A stretch of DNA of 64,000 bases from CAZOWM01 sp964583615 (GTDB taxonomy: Bacteria > Spirochaetota > B62-G9 > DRHN01): NCBI GenBank assembly GCA_964583615.1, contig CAZOWM010000011.1:12557-76556 (forward strand). The letters run 5' to 3'. The translations under genes and the position numbers were made by a program. The first letter of the stretch is position 1, and each line of letters opens with the position of its first letter. The notes under the pieces were generated by a model, which worked only from the letters and a program-made list of their open reading frames with translations, had not been told where the DNA came from and did not search any database. Shown here one piece after another: positions 34,621 through 46,482 of the stretch.

Positions 34621-34689
34621 TTAATCCTCCTATCGGATCATGAGACCCTGTGTGTTTTTGTGCGGACACGAACGTAATAAAAATATTGG

Positions 34690-34718
34690 AAAATAGCAAT
34701 ATTTATTTGTATTTTCAA
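34690..34718 (-). promoter_or_regulatory. Promoter of tuf and the S10 cluster
   Basis: TTGAAA (34713-34718), a 17-base spacer and TATTTT (34690-34695) lie in the 107-base fusA-tuf gap. No other gap between here and secY is large enough for an obvious promoter, so it may drive tuf through the ribosomal-protein genes. Confidence 0.6.
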
Positions 34719-34727
34719 TTCCCTTCA

Positions 34728-36827
<2,100 letters not shown>

Positions 36828-36828
36828 A

Positions 36829-37299
36829 TTACCACTTGTAGTGCGCAAACGCCTTGTTGGCTTCCGCCATTTTGCGCGTGTCCTCCATTTTCTTTACTGC
36901 AGCCCCTGTGTTGTTGTACGCGTCGATGAACTCGGCCGCGAGCTTTTCACTCATCGATTTTCCCTGCCTTCCGCGCGCGTACCCGATGATCCATCGAAGC
37001 GCGAGCGCGATTTTCCTGTCGTGCCGCACTTCCACCGGGACCTGGTATGTTGCGCCCCCAACTCTGCGCGACTTCACCTCGAGCTCCGGCTTGACGTTAT
37101 CAATTGCCTTGCTGAAGACTTCGAGTGGAGGCTTGTGAATCTTTTCCTCTATCAGCGCGAACGCCTCGTACAGCACATGCTGGGCGAGGCTCTTTTTCCC
37201 CTCGAGCATAAGGTTGTTGATGAACTGCGATACCAGCGCTGAGTGATACTTTGGATCCGGAAGAATTTCCTGTCTCTTCTGAAAATGTCTTCGTGGCAC
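36829..37299 (-). CDS. rpsG: 30S ribosomal protein S7
   Basis: 156-residue uS7, the head assembly initiator. The start is a GTG at 37299 (VPRRHFQKRQEILPDPKY) preceded by GGAGTAAACAAA. An upstream in-frame codon would add 14 residues and run back into the hairpin region, so it is rejected. The length matches the family exactly. In E. coli S7 represses the str operon at the rpsL-rpsG gap; here that gap contains a terminator-like hairpin. Confidence 0.96.
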   Translation of the reverse strand: MPRRHFQKRQEILPDPKYHSALVSQFINNLMLEGKKSLAQHVLYEAFALIEEKIHKPPLEVFSKAIDNVKPELEVKSRRVGGATYQVPVEVRHDRKIALALRWIIGYARGRQGKSMSEKLAAEFIDAYNNTGAAVKKMEDTRKMAEANKAFAHYKW

Positions 37300-37314
37300 T
37301 TTGTTTACTCCATG

Positions 37315-37347
37315 CAAAAAAGTAGCCGGTTTCATGCACAAACCGGC
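37315..37347 (-). terminator. Intrinsic terminator or attenuator in the rpsL-rpsG gap
   Basis: On the minus strand an 8-bp perfect stem (GCCGGTTT / AAACCGGC) with a 7-base loop is followed by TACTTTTTT. It lies only about 15 bases before the rpsG start, so it probably sets the ratio of rpsL to rpsG-fusA transcripts or is controlled. Confidence 0.7.
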
Positions 37348-37431
37348 CTCTCAACAAGAGACCTTTCCGACCTCTGCCGGTGGTTTCTTCCTGTTTGCTG
37401 CACGTACATTATGACAACGAAGGCTGTACCC

Positions 37432-37806
37432 CTATGCCTTCGGCCTCTTTACTCCGTACTTTGATCTCGCTTTCTTCCGGTTTTCAACTCCCAGGGTGTC
37501 GAGAACACCCCGCACGATATGATACCGAACGCCCGGCAGGTCTTTCACCCGCCCCCCTCTGATCATGACCACTGAGTGCTCCTGCAGATTGTGTCCGATC
37601 CCGGGAATGTATGCGGTCACCTCGATCCCGTTCGTAAGCCGTACCCGTGCCACCTTTCTCAGCGCGGAATTCGGCTTTTTCGGAGTAAATGTCATGACAC
37701 GTGTGCACACTCCCCTCCGCTGCGGACACTGTTGCAGCGCAGGCGCGGAAGTCTTGTTCTGCAGCTTTTTCCTTCCTTTTCTGATAAGCTGATTTACAGT
37801 CGGCAT
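37432..37806 (-). CDS. rpsL: 30S ribosomal protein S12
   Basis: 124-residue uS12 in the decoding centre. PTVNQLIRKGRKKL, CTRVMTFTPKKPNSALRKVARVRL and GVRYHIVRGVLD are typical. The Lys in TPKKPNS, the classic streptomycin-resistance position, is wild-type. Confidence 0.98.
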   Translation of the reverse strand: MPTVNQLIRKGRKKLQNKTSAPALQQCPQRRGVCTRVMTFTPKKPNSALRKVARVRLTNGIEVTAYIPGIGHNLQEHSVVMIRGGRVKDLPGVRYHIVRGVLDTLGVENRKKARSKYGVKRPKA

Positions 37807-37835
37807 ACGCAGTTCTCCGCCTACAAAGTAGTGCG

Positions 37836-37864
37836 AATGTACTGTTTCTTTAATATATAGTCAA
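37836..37864 (-). promoter_or_regulatory. Promoter of rpsL
   Basis: TTGACT (37859-37864), a 17-base spacer and TACATT (37836-37841) lie in the rpoC-rpsL gap, about 30 bases before the ATG. Confidence 0.7.
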
Positions 37865-37919
37865 TGTTTTATTTCACATCTGTGCCGTGGAATACGAAAA
37901 CAAACAGACGTACAGGCAC

Positions 37920-40900
37920 TTAAAACACGGCGCCTCCGACCTCTTCGCGGGCGATCACGCTCATGCCCTCTACTTTTTCCTTTATCTCAACGGGGAGCTC
38001 CATGTCTCCGGGCTCCTCCTTGTAGAGCTCCACATTCTTGTAGGTCTTGATTCCCGTTCCCGCAGGTATCCTGTGGCCGATGATGACATTTTCCTTCAGT
38101 CCCTTCAGCATGTCGACCTTTCCCTTTATGGACGCATTGGTGAGGACTCTGGACGTTTCCTGAAAACTCGCTGCTGAAATGAAACTTTCGATGTTCAGTG
38201 ACGCTCTGGTGATTCCGAGCAGCACCGGCCGCCCGCTGGCGGGGCTCCCGCCCAGCTTGATAACCTTTTCGTTTTCCGTTTTGAACTTGAACTTGTCGAT
38301 CTGCTGGCCGATGATGAAATTCGTGTCGCCCACGTCGACGATCTCTACCTTTCTCAGCATCTGCCGCACGATCACACCGATGTGCTTGTCGTTGATGTTG
38401 ACCCCCTGAAGCCTGTACACTTCCTGGATCTCGTTGACGAGCCATCTCTGCAGCGCATGCTCACCCTGTATCTGGAGGATGTCGTGCGAATTGTGCATTC
38501 CCTCGCACAACGGATCGCCCGCCTTCGCGGCGTCGTTGTCGCGGACGGTGAAATGCTTTCCCAGGGGGATAAGATGTTTGTACTCTGTGCCGTTTTCGTC
38601 CACCACAACGATGGTGCGTTTCCCCTTTGTGATTGCTCCGAAACTCACTGTGCCGTCAACTTGTGCAAGAACGGCCGCGTCCTTCGGTTTTCTCGCCTCG
38701 AATATGTCCGCGACACGGGGAAGCCCGCCGGTGATGTCCTTTGTCTTGGCCTGCCCTCTCGGTATCTTCGCGATCACATCTCCCGCATTGACTTTCTGGT
38801 TGTCCTCAACGGTAAGGTACGCGCCTCCGGGTATGTTGTACGTCTCGAGCTCGTTTCCGTCCTTGTCGATAATGACGATTTTCGGCTGCCACTGCTCATC
38901 CTGGAAGTCAAGAATGATGTTGTTGATGACGCCCGTGACCTCGTCGACCTCCCGTTTCATCGTGGTGCCCGAAATAATCGATATGAGCTGGACCTCGCCG
39001 GAATGCTCGGTGAGGATCGACTCGGAGAATGGATCGAACTTCGTGATCGCCTGCTTCGCAGGCAGAAAATCATCCTTTTCTACCAGGAGCTCGGAGCCGA
39101 TCTTCATCGTTATTTCATAGGAATCGCCCAGCAAAAACAGCTCCTTACCCTTTATCATTACCCGCGCCCGCTGCTGTGCGACAATCTCGAGCTGGTCCTT
39201 CTTCGTCTTCGCGATGAGTGTGCCCGGCTCTATATTTTCTCCATCCTTTACCTCCGGCTTGATATCGACGAGGAGATACCTGCTGTATACACGGTTTACC
39301 GTGACGGTTCCCTTTCTCGGAATCACCCTCTTCTTGTCCTTCCTCGCGATGACCCGGGCATTTATATTCGATACATACACCGGGTAGTTGAGCTGTATCG
39401 CGTTCTCCTCCGCTTTCCGTGCAGCAGTTCCGCCTATGTGGAAGGTGCGCATGGTCAGCTGGGTCCCGGGCTGCCCTATGGACTCCGCTGCAATGATTCC
39501 GACCGCCTCTCCGATGTTCACAACCTTCTTTGTTGCGAGGTTTCTCCCGTAGCACTTCACGCACACGCCGTGGCCCGACTCGCAGGTCAGCACCGTACGA
39601 ACCTTCACTGAGCGGATGCCGGCGTTCTCAATGCGGCGTGCGACTTCTTCTGAAATTTCCTCGTTCGCCTCGATGATGATCTCTTTTGAACGCGGGTCCC
39701 GCACCCTGTCCACGGTAAAACGGCCGACGATCCTGTCGTAGAGGGACTCGATGATGTTGTCCTCTTCCATGAGCGCGCTCATCTCTATTCCGTTGATGGT
39801 TCCGCAGTCCTCTTCTGTGATGACCACGTCCTGGGCAATATCCACGAGCCTCCGGGTGAGGTACCCGGCATCGGCGGTTTTCAGCGCCGTGTCTGCGAGC
39901 CCTTTTCGCGCCCCGTGTGTTGAGTTGAAATAATCGAGAACGGTCAGCCCCTCTTTGAAATTCGAAGTAATCGGCAGCTCGATGATCTCACCGGACGGTT
40001 TTGCCATGAGACCGCGCATTCCTGCGAGCTGCCGGATCTGCGTCTTCGAGCCGCGCGCACCGGAGTGCGCCATCATGTACACGGAGTTGAACCCGTTCTT
40101 ATCTTTTTTCAGGTTCTCCATCATGACTTCGGCGATCTTCTCGTTTACACCGGTCCAGATGTCGATGATCTTGTTGTATCTCTCCTCATTTGTGATGAGC
40201 CCGTTCCTGTACTGATCGTAGACCTCCGTGACTTCCTTCTCGGCACGCTCGAGCATTGTCTTCTTTTCCGGCGGGATCTTGATGTCTGCCATCCCTATGG
40301 TGATGCCGAAGTATGTTGCATATTTGAACCCCACTTCCTTTACCGCGTCGAGCATTTTTGCGGTAACCGCGGCCCCAAACTTGTCGTAGCAGTCCGAGAC
40401 AAGAGAGTTCAGCTCCTTTTCTCCGAGGGTGTAATTGAGGAACCCGATCTCTGGAGGAAGTATGGAATTGAAAACCACTCTCCCCGGAGTCGTTTCCATC
40501 TTCTGCCCGTCCATCCTGAGGAGGATGCGGGCGTGATGATCGATGGTCTTGTTCTCCAGTGCAATATGGACCTCCTCAATGGATCCGAAGAAGTGTTTCG
40601 CCTGCTGTTCTCTGCCGGGATCATCTTTTGTCAGGTAGTATATCCCCAAAACCATATCCTGGGTTGGGCCAACGATGGGAAGACCGTTTGCCGGATTGAG
40701 AAGGTTTTTTGCTGAGAGCATCAGAATCCAGGATTCGATCTGGGCCTCGAGGCTCAGGGGCACGTGCACTGCCATCTGATCCCCGTCGAAATCCGCGTTA
40801 AATGCATGGCACACCAGCGGGTGCAGCCTGATCGCCTTTCCCTCGACGAGAATAGGCTCGAAGGCCTGAATTCCGACGCGGTGCAGTGTCGGCGCGCGGT

Positions 40901-42137
40901 TGAGTATAACCGGGTGCTCTGCGACAACCTCCTCCAGCACAGACCATACCTCGGGTGCTCTCGCTTCCACCATGGTTTTGGCGCGCTTGATATTGTAGAC
41001 CACTCCCTTGTCGACGAGCTTCTTCATGATGAAAGGCTTGAACAGCTCCATCGCCATCAGGCTTGGAAGGCCGCACTGGTGCATCTTTAACTTCGGCCCT
41101 ACGACGATCACCGAACGTCCGGAGTAATCAACCCGTTTCCCGAGAAGGTTCTGCCTGAACCGCCCCTGTTTTCCCTTGAGCATGTCTGCCAGAGACTTCA
41201 GCGGCCGGTTGCCCGGGCCGCGGACTACACGCTTTTTCCTGCTGTTGTCGAAAAGCGCGTCCACCGCTTCCTGGAGCATCCGTTTCTCGTTTCTCACGAT
41301 AATCTCGGGCGCGTTCAGTGCGATGAGCCTCTTGAGGCGGTTGTTTCTGTTGATCACCCTCCTGTACAGATCGTTGAGGTCCGAGGTGGCAAATCTCCCG
41401 CCGTCGAGCTGGACCATCGGTCTGAGCTCGGGCGGTATAACTGGAATCGCGTCCAGTATCATCCATTCAGGCTTATTTCCCGAGTCCCTGAAGTCTTCGA
41501 CGATCTCGAGACGCTTGAGAAGCCGCTTGTCTGTTTTGGGGCCCTTCAGCATCATCGTTTCACGAAGGTCTGCGGAGAGTGCATCAAGATCGAGGTTTTC
41601 GAGAAGCATCTTTATAGCATCTGCACCGATACCCGCTGTAAAACTCACTCCATAGCGTTCTCTGTATTCACCGTACTCGTCCTCGGTGAGAAGTTGCCTC
41701 GGCTTGAGGTCTGTGTCGCCCGGATCGATCACGATATACTTTTCAAAATACAGCACGCTCCGTAATTCGGTCATCGAGAGGTCAAGGAGCAGCCCCATGC
41801 GTGAAGGAACACTCCGGTAAAACCATATGTGGCTGACAGGGGCGGCGAGCTCTATGTGCCCCATCCTTTCCCGCCTCACCTTGAAGTGGGTGACCTCAAC
41901 GCCGCACCGGTCGCAGACAACTCCCTTGTAGCGTATGCTCTTGAACTTTCCGCAGTAACACTCGTACTCCTTCGTCGTCCCGAAAATGCGTTCGCAGAAC
42001 AGCCCGTCCCTCTCGGGCCGCAGCGTTCTGTAATTGATGGTTTCAGGCTTTTTGACTTCGCCGTACGACCACTTCCTGATCAGCTCCGGCGAAGTGAGCT
42101 TTATCTTGATCTTTGCAAATTCAGTTAAGTGTTTCAT
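37920..42137 (-). CDS. rpoC: RNA polymerase beta-prime subunit
   Basis: 1405-residue catalytic subunit. The N-terminal zinc site (CYCGKFKS...VVCDRCG) and the Mg2+ loop NADFDGDQMAVHVPLS are intact. The second zinc site (CESGHGVCVKCYG) and the bridge/trigger helix region (GARGSKTQIRQLAGMRGLM) are also present. No large lineage-specific insertion is evident from the length. It follows rpoB by 27 bases. Confidence 0.99.
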   Translation of the reverse strand: MKHLTEFAKIKIKLTSPELIRKWSYGEVKKPETINYRTLRPERDGLFCERIFGTTKEYECYCGKFKSIRYKGVVCDRCGVEVTHFKVRRERMGHIELAAPVSHIWFYRSVPSRMGLLLDLSMTELRSVLYFEKYIVIDPGDTDLKPRQLLTEDEYGEYRERYGVSFTAGIGADAIKMLLENLDLDALSADLRETMMLKGPKTDKRLLKRLEIVEDFRDSGNKPEWMILDAIPVIPPELRPMVQLDGGRFATSDLNDLYRRVINRNNRLKRLIALNAPEIIVRNEKRMLQEAVDALFDNSRKKRVVRGPGNRPLKSLADMLKGKQGRFRQNLLGKRVDYSGRSVIVVGPKLKMHQCGLPSLMAMELFKPFIMKKLVDKGVVYNIKRAKTMVEARAPEVWSVLEEVVAEHPVILNRAPTLHRVGIQAFEPILVEGKAIRLHPLVCHAFNADFDGDQMAVHVPLSLEAQIESWILMLSAKNLLNPANGLPIVGPTQDMVLGIYYLTKDDPGREQQAKHFFGSIEEVHIALENKTIDHHARILLRMDGQKMETTPGRVVFNSILPPEIGFLNYTLGEKELNSLVSDCYDKFGAAVTAKMLDAVKEVGFKYATYFGITIGMADIKIPPEKKTMLERAEKEVTEVYDQYRNGLITNEERYNKIIDIWTGVNEKIAEVMMENLKKDKNGFNSVYMMAHSGARGSKTQIRQLAGMRGLMAKPSGEIIELPITSNFKEGLTVLDYFNSTHGARKGLADTALKTADAGYLTRRLVDIAQDVVITEEDCGTINGIEMSALMEEDNIIESLYDRIVGRFTVDRVRDPRSKEIIIEANEEISEEVARRIENAGIRSVKVRTVLTCESGHGVCVKCYGRNLATKKVVNIGEAVGIIAAESIGQPGTQLTMRTFHIGGTAARKAEENAIQLNYPVYVSNINARVIARKDKKRVIPRKGTVTVNRVYSRYLLVDIKPEVKDGENIEPGTLIAKTKKDQLEIVAQQRARVMIKGKELFLLGDSYEITMKIGSELLVEKDDFLPAKQAITKFDPFSESILTEHSGEVQLISIISGTTMKREVDEVTGVINNIILDFQDEQWQPKIVIIDKDGNELETYNIPGGAYLTVEDNQKVNAGDVIAKIPRGQAKTKDITGGLPRVADIFEARKPKDAAVLAQVDGTVSFGAITKGKRTIVVVDENGTEYKHLIPLGKHFTVRDNDAAKAGDPLCEGMHNSHDILQIQGEHALQRWLVNEIQEVYRLQGVNINDKHIGVIVRQMLRKVEIVDVGDTNFIIGQQIDKFKFKTENEKVIKLGGSPASGRPVLLGITRASLNIESFISAASFQETSRVLTNASIKGKVDMLKGLKENVIIGHRIPAGTGIKTYKNVELYKEEPGDMELPVEIKEKVEGMSVIAREEVGGAVF

Positions 42138-42164
42138 GGGTTACCCTCAAAAAGAGTTTCTGAA

Positions 42165-45100
42165 CTACATACCGGAATCCAGGATTTTCACATTCCTGTT
42201 TGCAATGATCTCTTCATCCTTTTCCGTGAGGGGAATCTGAGTGTCGTCTTCATCGAACACCGTAATATCGAGCCCAAGGCCCCGCAGTTCCTGAACCAAA
42301 ACGTTGAAGGACTCGGGGATGCCAGACATGGCGACATTCTCCCCCTTGACGATTGCCTCATATATCTTTGCCCGCCCGGTCATGTCGTCGGACTTCACCG
42401 TCAAAAGCTCCTGGAGATTGTTAGCAGCTCCGTACGCCTCCAGTGCCCAGACTTCCATCTCTCCCAGTCTCTGGCCGCCGAACTGCGCCTTGCCTCCAAG
42501 AGGCTGCTGTGTCACCAGAGAATACGGGCCAGTGGAGCGCGCGTGAATCTTGTCATCAACGAGGTGGGCGAGCTTGAGCATGTAGATGATTCCCACAGTA
42601 ACCTCGTTTTTAAACGGCTCGCCGTTCAGCCCGTCGTAGAGCACTGTCTTCCCGTGCCCTGGCAGGCCGGCCTTCTTCAAAAGCTCGCTTACCTGCTGCA
42701 CGGAGGCGCTGTTGAAAACCGGTGTGCTGATGTACATCCCCAGCTCCTTCGCCGCCCAACCGAAGCTCGTCTCAAGAATCTGCCCGAGGTTCATTCTCGA
42801 CGGAACGCCGAGAGGATTGAGCACAACATCCACAGGAGTCCCGTCCGGAAGGAAGGGCATATCCTCCTGGGGCAGGACCCGCGAGACAACACCCTTGTTT
42901 CCGTGACGGCCCGCAAGTTTGTCTCCTTCCTGCAGTTTGCGCTTTTTCGCGATAAAGATCTTCACCACCTCTTCGACACCCGGGGCGAGCTCGTCTCCAT
43001 CCTCTCTTCTCAGCCTCCGTATGTCGATCACGGTGCCTTCTGTCCCGTGAGGAACGCGCAAAGACGTATCCTTCACGTTTTTGGCCTTCTCGCCGAAGAT
43101 CGAGTTGAGCAGTTTGTATTCCGGAGTGATGTCTGTTTCACCCTTCGGGGTGACTTTTCCGACAAGGATCGAGCCGGACCGCACCATGGCGCCGATCCTC
43201 ACGATTCCGTCCTCATCGAGGTCGACAAAGGACTCCTCGCTCACGTTGGGAATATCCCGCGTGATGTTCTCCATACCGAGCTTGGTTTCTCTCACCTCGA
43301 TGTCGAACTCTTCTATATGAATGGAGGTAAAAAGGTCATCCTGAACCACCCGTTCACTGATGAGAATTGCGTCCTCATAGTTGTACCCCATCCACGGCAT
43401 GAAGGCAACGAGGACGTTCTTACCCAGGGCAAGCTCTCCCATTTCGGTTGCCGGGCCGTCAGCGATCACCTGGCCCTTTTTCACCCGGTCTCCCGCACTG
43501 ACCACAGGCAGCTGGTTGAAACAGGTGTCCTGATTGGTCCTTTTGTACTTGATTAGCGTGTATACGTCGGGGTCCCCTCCCTTTTCCGGCTGGATGTGTA
43601 TCTCAGTCGAGGTTACGTCCAGCACTTTCCCCCGGTTCTGCACGGTAACCATGACGCCTGAGTCCAGAGCCGCCCTGTGCTCCATACCCGTTCCGATGAG
43701 CGGGGCTTCGGGCCTGAGAAGCGGGACCGCCTGCCTCTGCATGTTTGACCCCATCAGCGCCCTGTTCGCGTCGTCATGCTCCAGAAAAGGAATGAGAGAG
43801 GTGGAAACACTGATGATCTGCATTGGGGAGACATCGATGTAGTGTATTTCCTCGGGAACGACATTGAGAAATTCCCCTCTGTGCCGCGCTGCAACGTACT
43901 GGTCGGTGATCTTCCCTTTTTCGTCAATGCTTACATTCGTCTGCGCAATGTTGTATTTTTCCTCATCCATTGCGGTGAGATAAACGATCTCATCGGTCAC
44001 TCTGCCCCTGTCGACCTTCCGGTAGGGGGTCTCGAGAAATCCATACTTGTTCACCCGCGAGTATATCGCCAGAGAAACAATAAGTCCGATATTCGGGCCT
44101 TCCGGAGTTTCTATCGGGCACATCCGCCCGTAGTGGCTGTAATGGACATCGCGCACCTCGAATCCCGCGCGCTCCCTTGAAAGCCCCCCGGGCCCGAGCG
44201 CATTGAGCCTTCGCTTGTGGGTGAGCTCTGAAAGCGGGTTGACCTGGTCCATGAACTGTGAAAGCTGGCTCGAGCCGAAGAACTCCTTTACCGCAGCGGT
44301 GATCGGCTTTATGCTGATCAGGTCCTGCGGCCTGATCGTGTCCGCCTCCTTTATCGACATCCTCTCCTTGGCGATGCGCTCCATGCGCGCGAACCCGATC
44401 TTCAGCTGGTTCATGAGCAGCTCACCGACGGACCTGACGCGCCTGTTTCCCAGGTGGTCTATGTTGTCGACCACACCCTCTCCGATGTAGACCTCGATGA
44501 GATACTTCATCGTGTTGACGATATCTTCGTTTCGAAGCACTCTGTCATCCACATCTTCAGGGTAATCGAACCTTTTGTTGAGCTTGTACCTGCCCACATC
44601 ACCGAGATCATACCTGCGGGGCTCGAAGAAGAGCGTGGTGATGTCTCTTTCCGCGTTTTCAAGAGTCGTGGGCTCCCCTGGATGAATAACGGAGTATATC
44701 CGTGTCACCGCATCCTCTCTGGAAGGCTCATCCTTGAGAAGGTCGCCGGGGTCCTTGGTGAAGTCCTCCTTGTCGAGACAGTTAATGATGACCGTTGAGT
44801 TCAGGCTTCCTGCGGACTCGAAATCGATGATCTCCACCTCTTTGATTCCCGAGTGGAGAAGGGAGTCGAGTGTCGTCGGAATGAGCCGCTCCCCCGCCCT
44901 GACGAGCTTTTCCTGGCCGCTCGGACTGCGGTACACCCGCGCGCTGTACTTATTGTTCAGCGTGCCTTCCGCGATCACCTTCTCATTGAGCGCAACCTTC
45001 TTTTTTGAGTAGAAAAGCCCGATGATCTCTTCCCGTGTTTGGTATCCGATCGCTCTGAGAAGGGTAGTTGCCAGTATACGGCGTTTTCTGTCGATTCTGA

Positions 45101-45656
45101 TGTAGAGAAGCTCTTTTTTGTTCTCCAGCTCGAACTCGAGCCACGACCCCCTGTCGGGGATGATCCGGGCTGTGTGCATCTGCTCCTTGGCATCGTAACC
45201 GAAGATGACACCTGGAGACCTGTGGATCTGGCTCACCACCACGCGTTCCGCCCCGTTGATGATGAACGTACCCCTCGTTGTCATCAGGGGAGTATCCCCC
45301 ATATAGAGGACCTTTCGTCTGATTTCCCCTGTTTCAGTAAAGATGAGATCTATCGTCGCCTTCAGCGGCAGCGCATAGGTCAACCCCTTTTCCTTGCACT
45401 CCATTTCCCCGTATTTGGGTTCGTCAAAGGTGTAGCTCTCGAACTGCAGTATCATGTCGCCGTTTGGGCTCTCGATGGGAAACGTGGACTCAAAAACGGA
45501 CTGAAGCCCCTCGTTGGAGAGGGATTTTTCCTCATCGATCCTGTGCTTCTGCAGAAAACTTTCGTAGGAATCGAGCTGAATCGAAATCAGATGAGGAATA
45601 TCGAGGATGTCTTTTGAAGGTTTCCCTATAAGCGTTCTTTCCCTCTGTGTACTCAT
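42165..45656 (-). CDS. rpoB: RNA polymerase beta subunit
   Basis: 1163-residue beta subunit. The rifampicin region (SSQLSQFMDQVNPLSELTHKRRLNALGPGGLSRERAGFEVRDVH) has the sensitive-type residues. The C-terminal GGKAQFGGQRLGEMEVWALEAYGAA is intact. The ATG follows AAAGAGGGAA. A promoter and a terminator-like hairpin lie in the 362-base gap upstream. Confidence 0.99.
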   Translation of the reverse strand: MSTQRERTLIGKPSKDILDIPHLISIQLDSYESFLQKHRIDEEKSLSNEGLQSVFESTFPIESPNGDMILQFESYTFDEPKYGEMECKEKGLTYALPLKATIDLIFTETGEIRRKVLYMGDTPLMTTRGTFIINGAERVVVSQIHRSPGVIFGYDAKEQMHTARIIPDRGSWLEFELENKKELLYIRIDRKRRILATTLLRAIGYQTREEIIGLFYSKKKVALNEKVIAEGTLNNKYSARVYRSPSGQEKLVRAGERLIPTTLDSLLHSGIKEVEIIDFESAGSLNSTVIINCLDKEDFTKDPGDLLKDEPSREDAVTRIYSVIHPGEPTTLENAERDITTLFFEPRRYDLGDVGRYKLNKRFDYPEDVDDRVLRNEDIVNTMKYLIEVYIGEGVVDNIDHLGNRRVRSVGELLMNQLKIGFARMERIAKERMSIKEADTIRPQDLISIKPITAAVKEFFGSSQLSQFMDQVNPLSELTHKRRLNALGPGGLSRERAGFEVRDVHYSHYGRMCPIETPEGPNIGLIVSLAIYSRVNKYGFLETPYRKVDRGRVTDEIVYLTAMDEEKYNIAQTNVSIDEKGKITDQYVAARHRGEFLNVVPEEIHYIDVSPMQIISVSTSLIPFLEHDDANRALMGSNMQRQAVPLLRPEAPLIGTGMEHRAALDSGVMVTVQNRGKVLDVTSTEIHIQPEKGGDPDVYTLIKYKRTNQDTCFNQLPVVSAGDRVKKGQVIADGPATEMGELALGKNVLVAFMPWMGYNYEDAILISERVVQDDLFTSIHIEEFDIEVRETKLGMENITRDIPNVSEESFVDLDEDGIVRIGAMVRSGSILVGKVTPKGETDITPEYKLLNSIFGEKAKNVKDTSLRVPHGTEGTVIDIRRLRREDGDELAPGVEEVVKIFIAKKRKLQEGDKLAGRHGNKGVVSRVLPQEDMPFLPDGTPVDVVLNPLGVPSRMNLGQILETSFGWAAKELGMYISTPVFNSASVQQVSELLKKAGLPGHGKTVLYDGLNGEPFKNEVTVGIIYMLKLAHLVDDKIHARSTGPYSLVTQQPLGGKAQFGGQRLGEMEVWALEAYGAANNLQELLTVKSDDMTGRAKIYEAIVKGENVAMSGIPESFNVLVQELRGLGLDITVFDEDDTQIPLTEKDEEIIANRNVKILDSGM

Positions 45657-45758
45657 ACATTCCCTCTTTGTTCGCGATTATAGTCTTTCTCCATCAGGCA
45701 GGTAACGAATCGTATCCTTTCTTTCCTTACCAGAAAGAAGAGTTAGATAAAACACATT

Positions 45759-45793
45759 AAAAAAAACGGATTCCTCTTACAAATCCGTTTTTT
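45759..45793 (-). terminator. Intrinsic terminator between rplL and rpoB
   Basis: On the minus strand the stem AACGGATT / AATCCGTT with a 9-base loop is followed by TTTTTTTT; A-runs on the other side make it look bidirectional. It can end rplKAJL transcripts. It also lies downstream of the rpoB promoter, so it may act as an attenuator. Confidence 0.85.
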
Positions 45794-45889
45794 CCCTTAT
45801 GCATTCCCTCTGAAGAATCGGTATTGCGTGTACTGTACCAGGTTATTTTGTGTTCCTTTTGCCATAGAAGTCGGAACGGACAGATATGC

Positions 45890-45906
45890 GTAATATACTA
45901 TATTAC
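45890..45906. promoter_or_regulatory. 17-base palindrome over the rpoB -10 region
   Basis: GTAATATA / TATATTAC with one central base is a perfect inverted repeat overlapping the -10 of the rpoB promoter. It could be an operator, or merely reflect a symmetric -10 region. Confidence 0.4.
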
Positions 45907-45920
45907 ACGAAAAGAGTTAA
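45892..45920 (-). promoter_or_regulatory. Promoter of rpoBC
   Basis: TTAACT (45915-45920), a 17-base spacer and TATATT (45892-45897). The predicted start is near 45885, leaving a leader of about 225 bases that contains the terminator at 45759-45793. Confidence 0.6.
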
Positions 45921-46018
45921 CGCTTTTCTCCGCGCGCGCTTTACTCCCCAGCCTCTCTAAAGTGTCGGAAAAACAAGGAGAAATATTTATACGTTTTCAA
46001 GATTCCGAGCGGTGTTTC

Positions 46019-46417
46019 TTACTTGAGCTCGACCGTTGCTCCCGCCTCTTCCAGCTTCGCCTTGAGCGCTTCTGCCGCCTTTTTATCCACATTCTCGACG
46101 ACCGGTTTCGACATCCCCTCAACGAGCTCCTTTGCTTCTTTCAGCCCGAGACTCGTCGCAGCGCGCACTTCCTTTATGACCTGAATTTTCTTTTCACCGA
46201 TCGCAGTGATGAACACGGAAAACTCCGTCTTTTCCTCTTCTGCAGCCGCCTCACCGCCTCCTGCAGCAGGTGCCCCTGCCGCGGCAACGACCGCGGGCGC
46301 AGAGGGAGATACGCCGAATTTCTCCTCGAGTGCTTTCACCAGATCGGCGAGCTCGATAACCGTCATCTGTTCGATCGCCGCGATAAAATCTTCCTTTTTG
46401 AGTGCTTCTTTTGCCAT
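46019..46417 (-). CDS. rplL: 50S ribosomal protein L7/L12
   Basis: 132-residue bL12 stalk protein that recruits translation GTPases. The ATG at 46417 gives the standard start (MAKEALKKEDFIAAIEQMTV) after an AGGAGA site. The Ala/Gly-rich hinge (about 40-65) and C-terminal domain (EKKIQVIKEVRAATSLGLKEAKELVEG) are complete. Confidence 0.98.
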   Translation of the reverse strand: MAKEALKKEDFIAAIEQMTVIELADLVKALEEKFGVSPSAPAVVAAAGAPAAGGGEAAAEEEKTEFSVFITAIGEKKIQVIKEVRAATSLGLKEAKELVEGMSKPVVENVDKKAAEALKAKLEEAGATVELK

Positions 46418-46482
46418 ATTATCTTCTCCTTCTTCTATGGATAGGACAGATGCAGGCAAGAGTATCTGAAGACATCTGCCCT

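Noticed and set aside
38382..39611. 409-codon plus-strand frame inside rpoC (and similar long frames opposite rpoB, rpoA and tuf)
   Set aside because: Antisense to highly conserved genes, no ribosome sites or domains.
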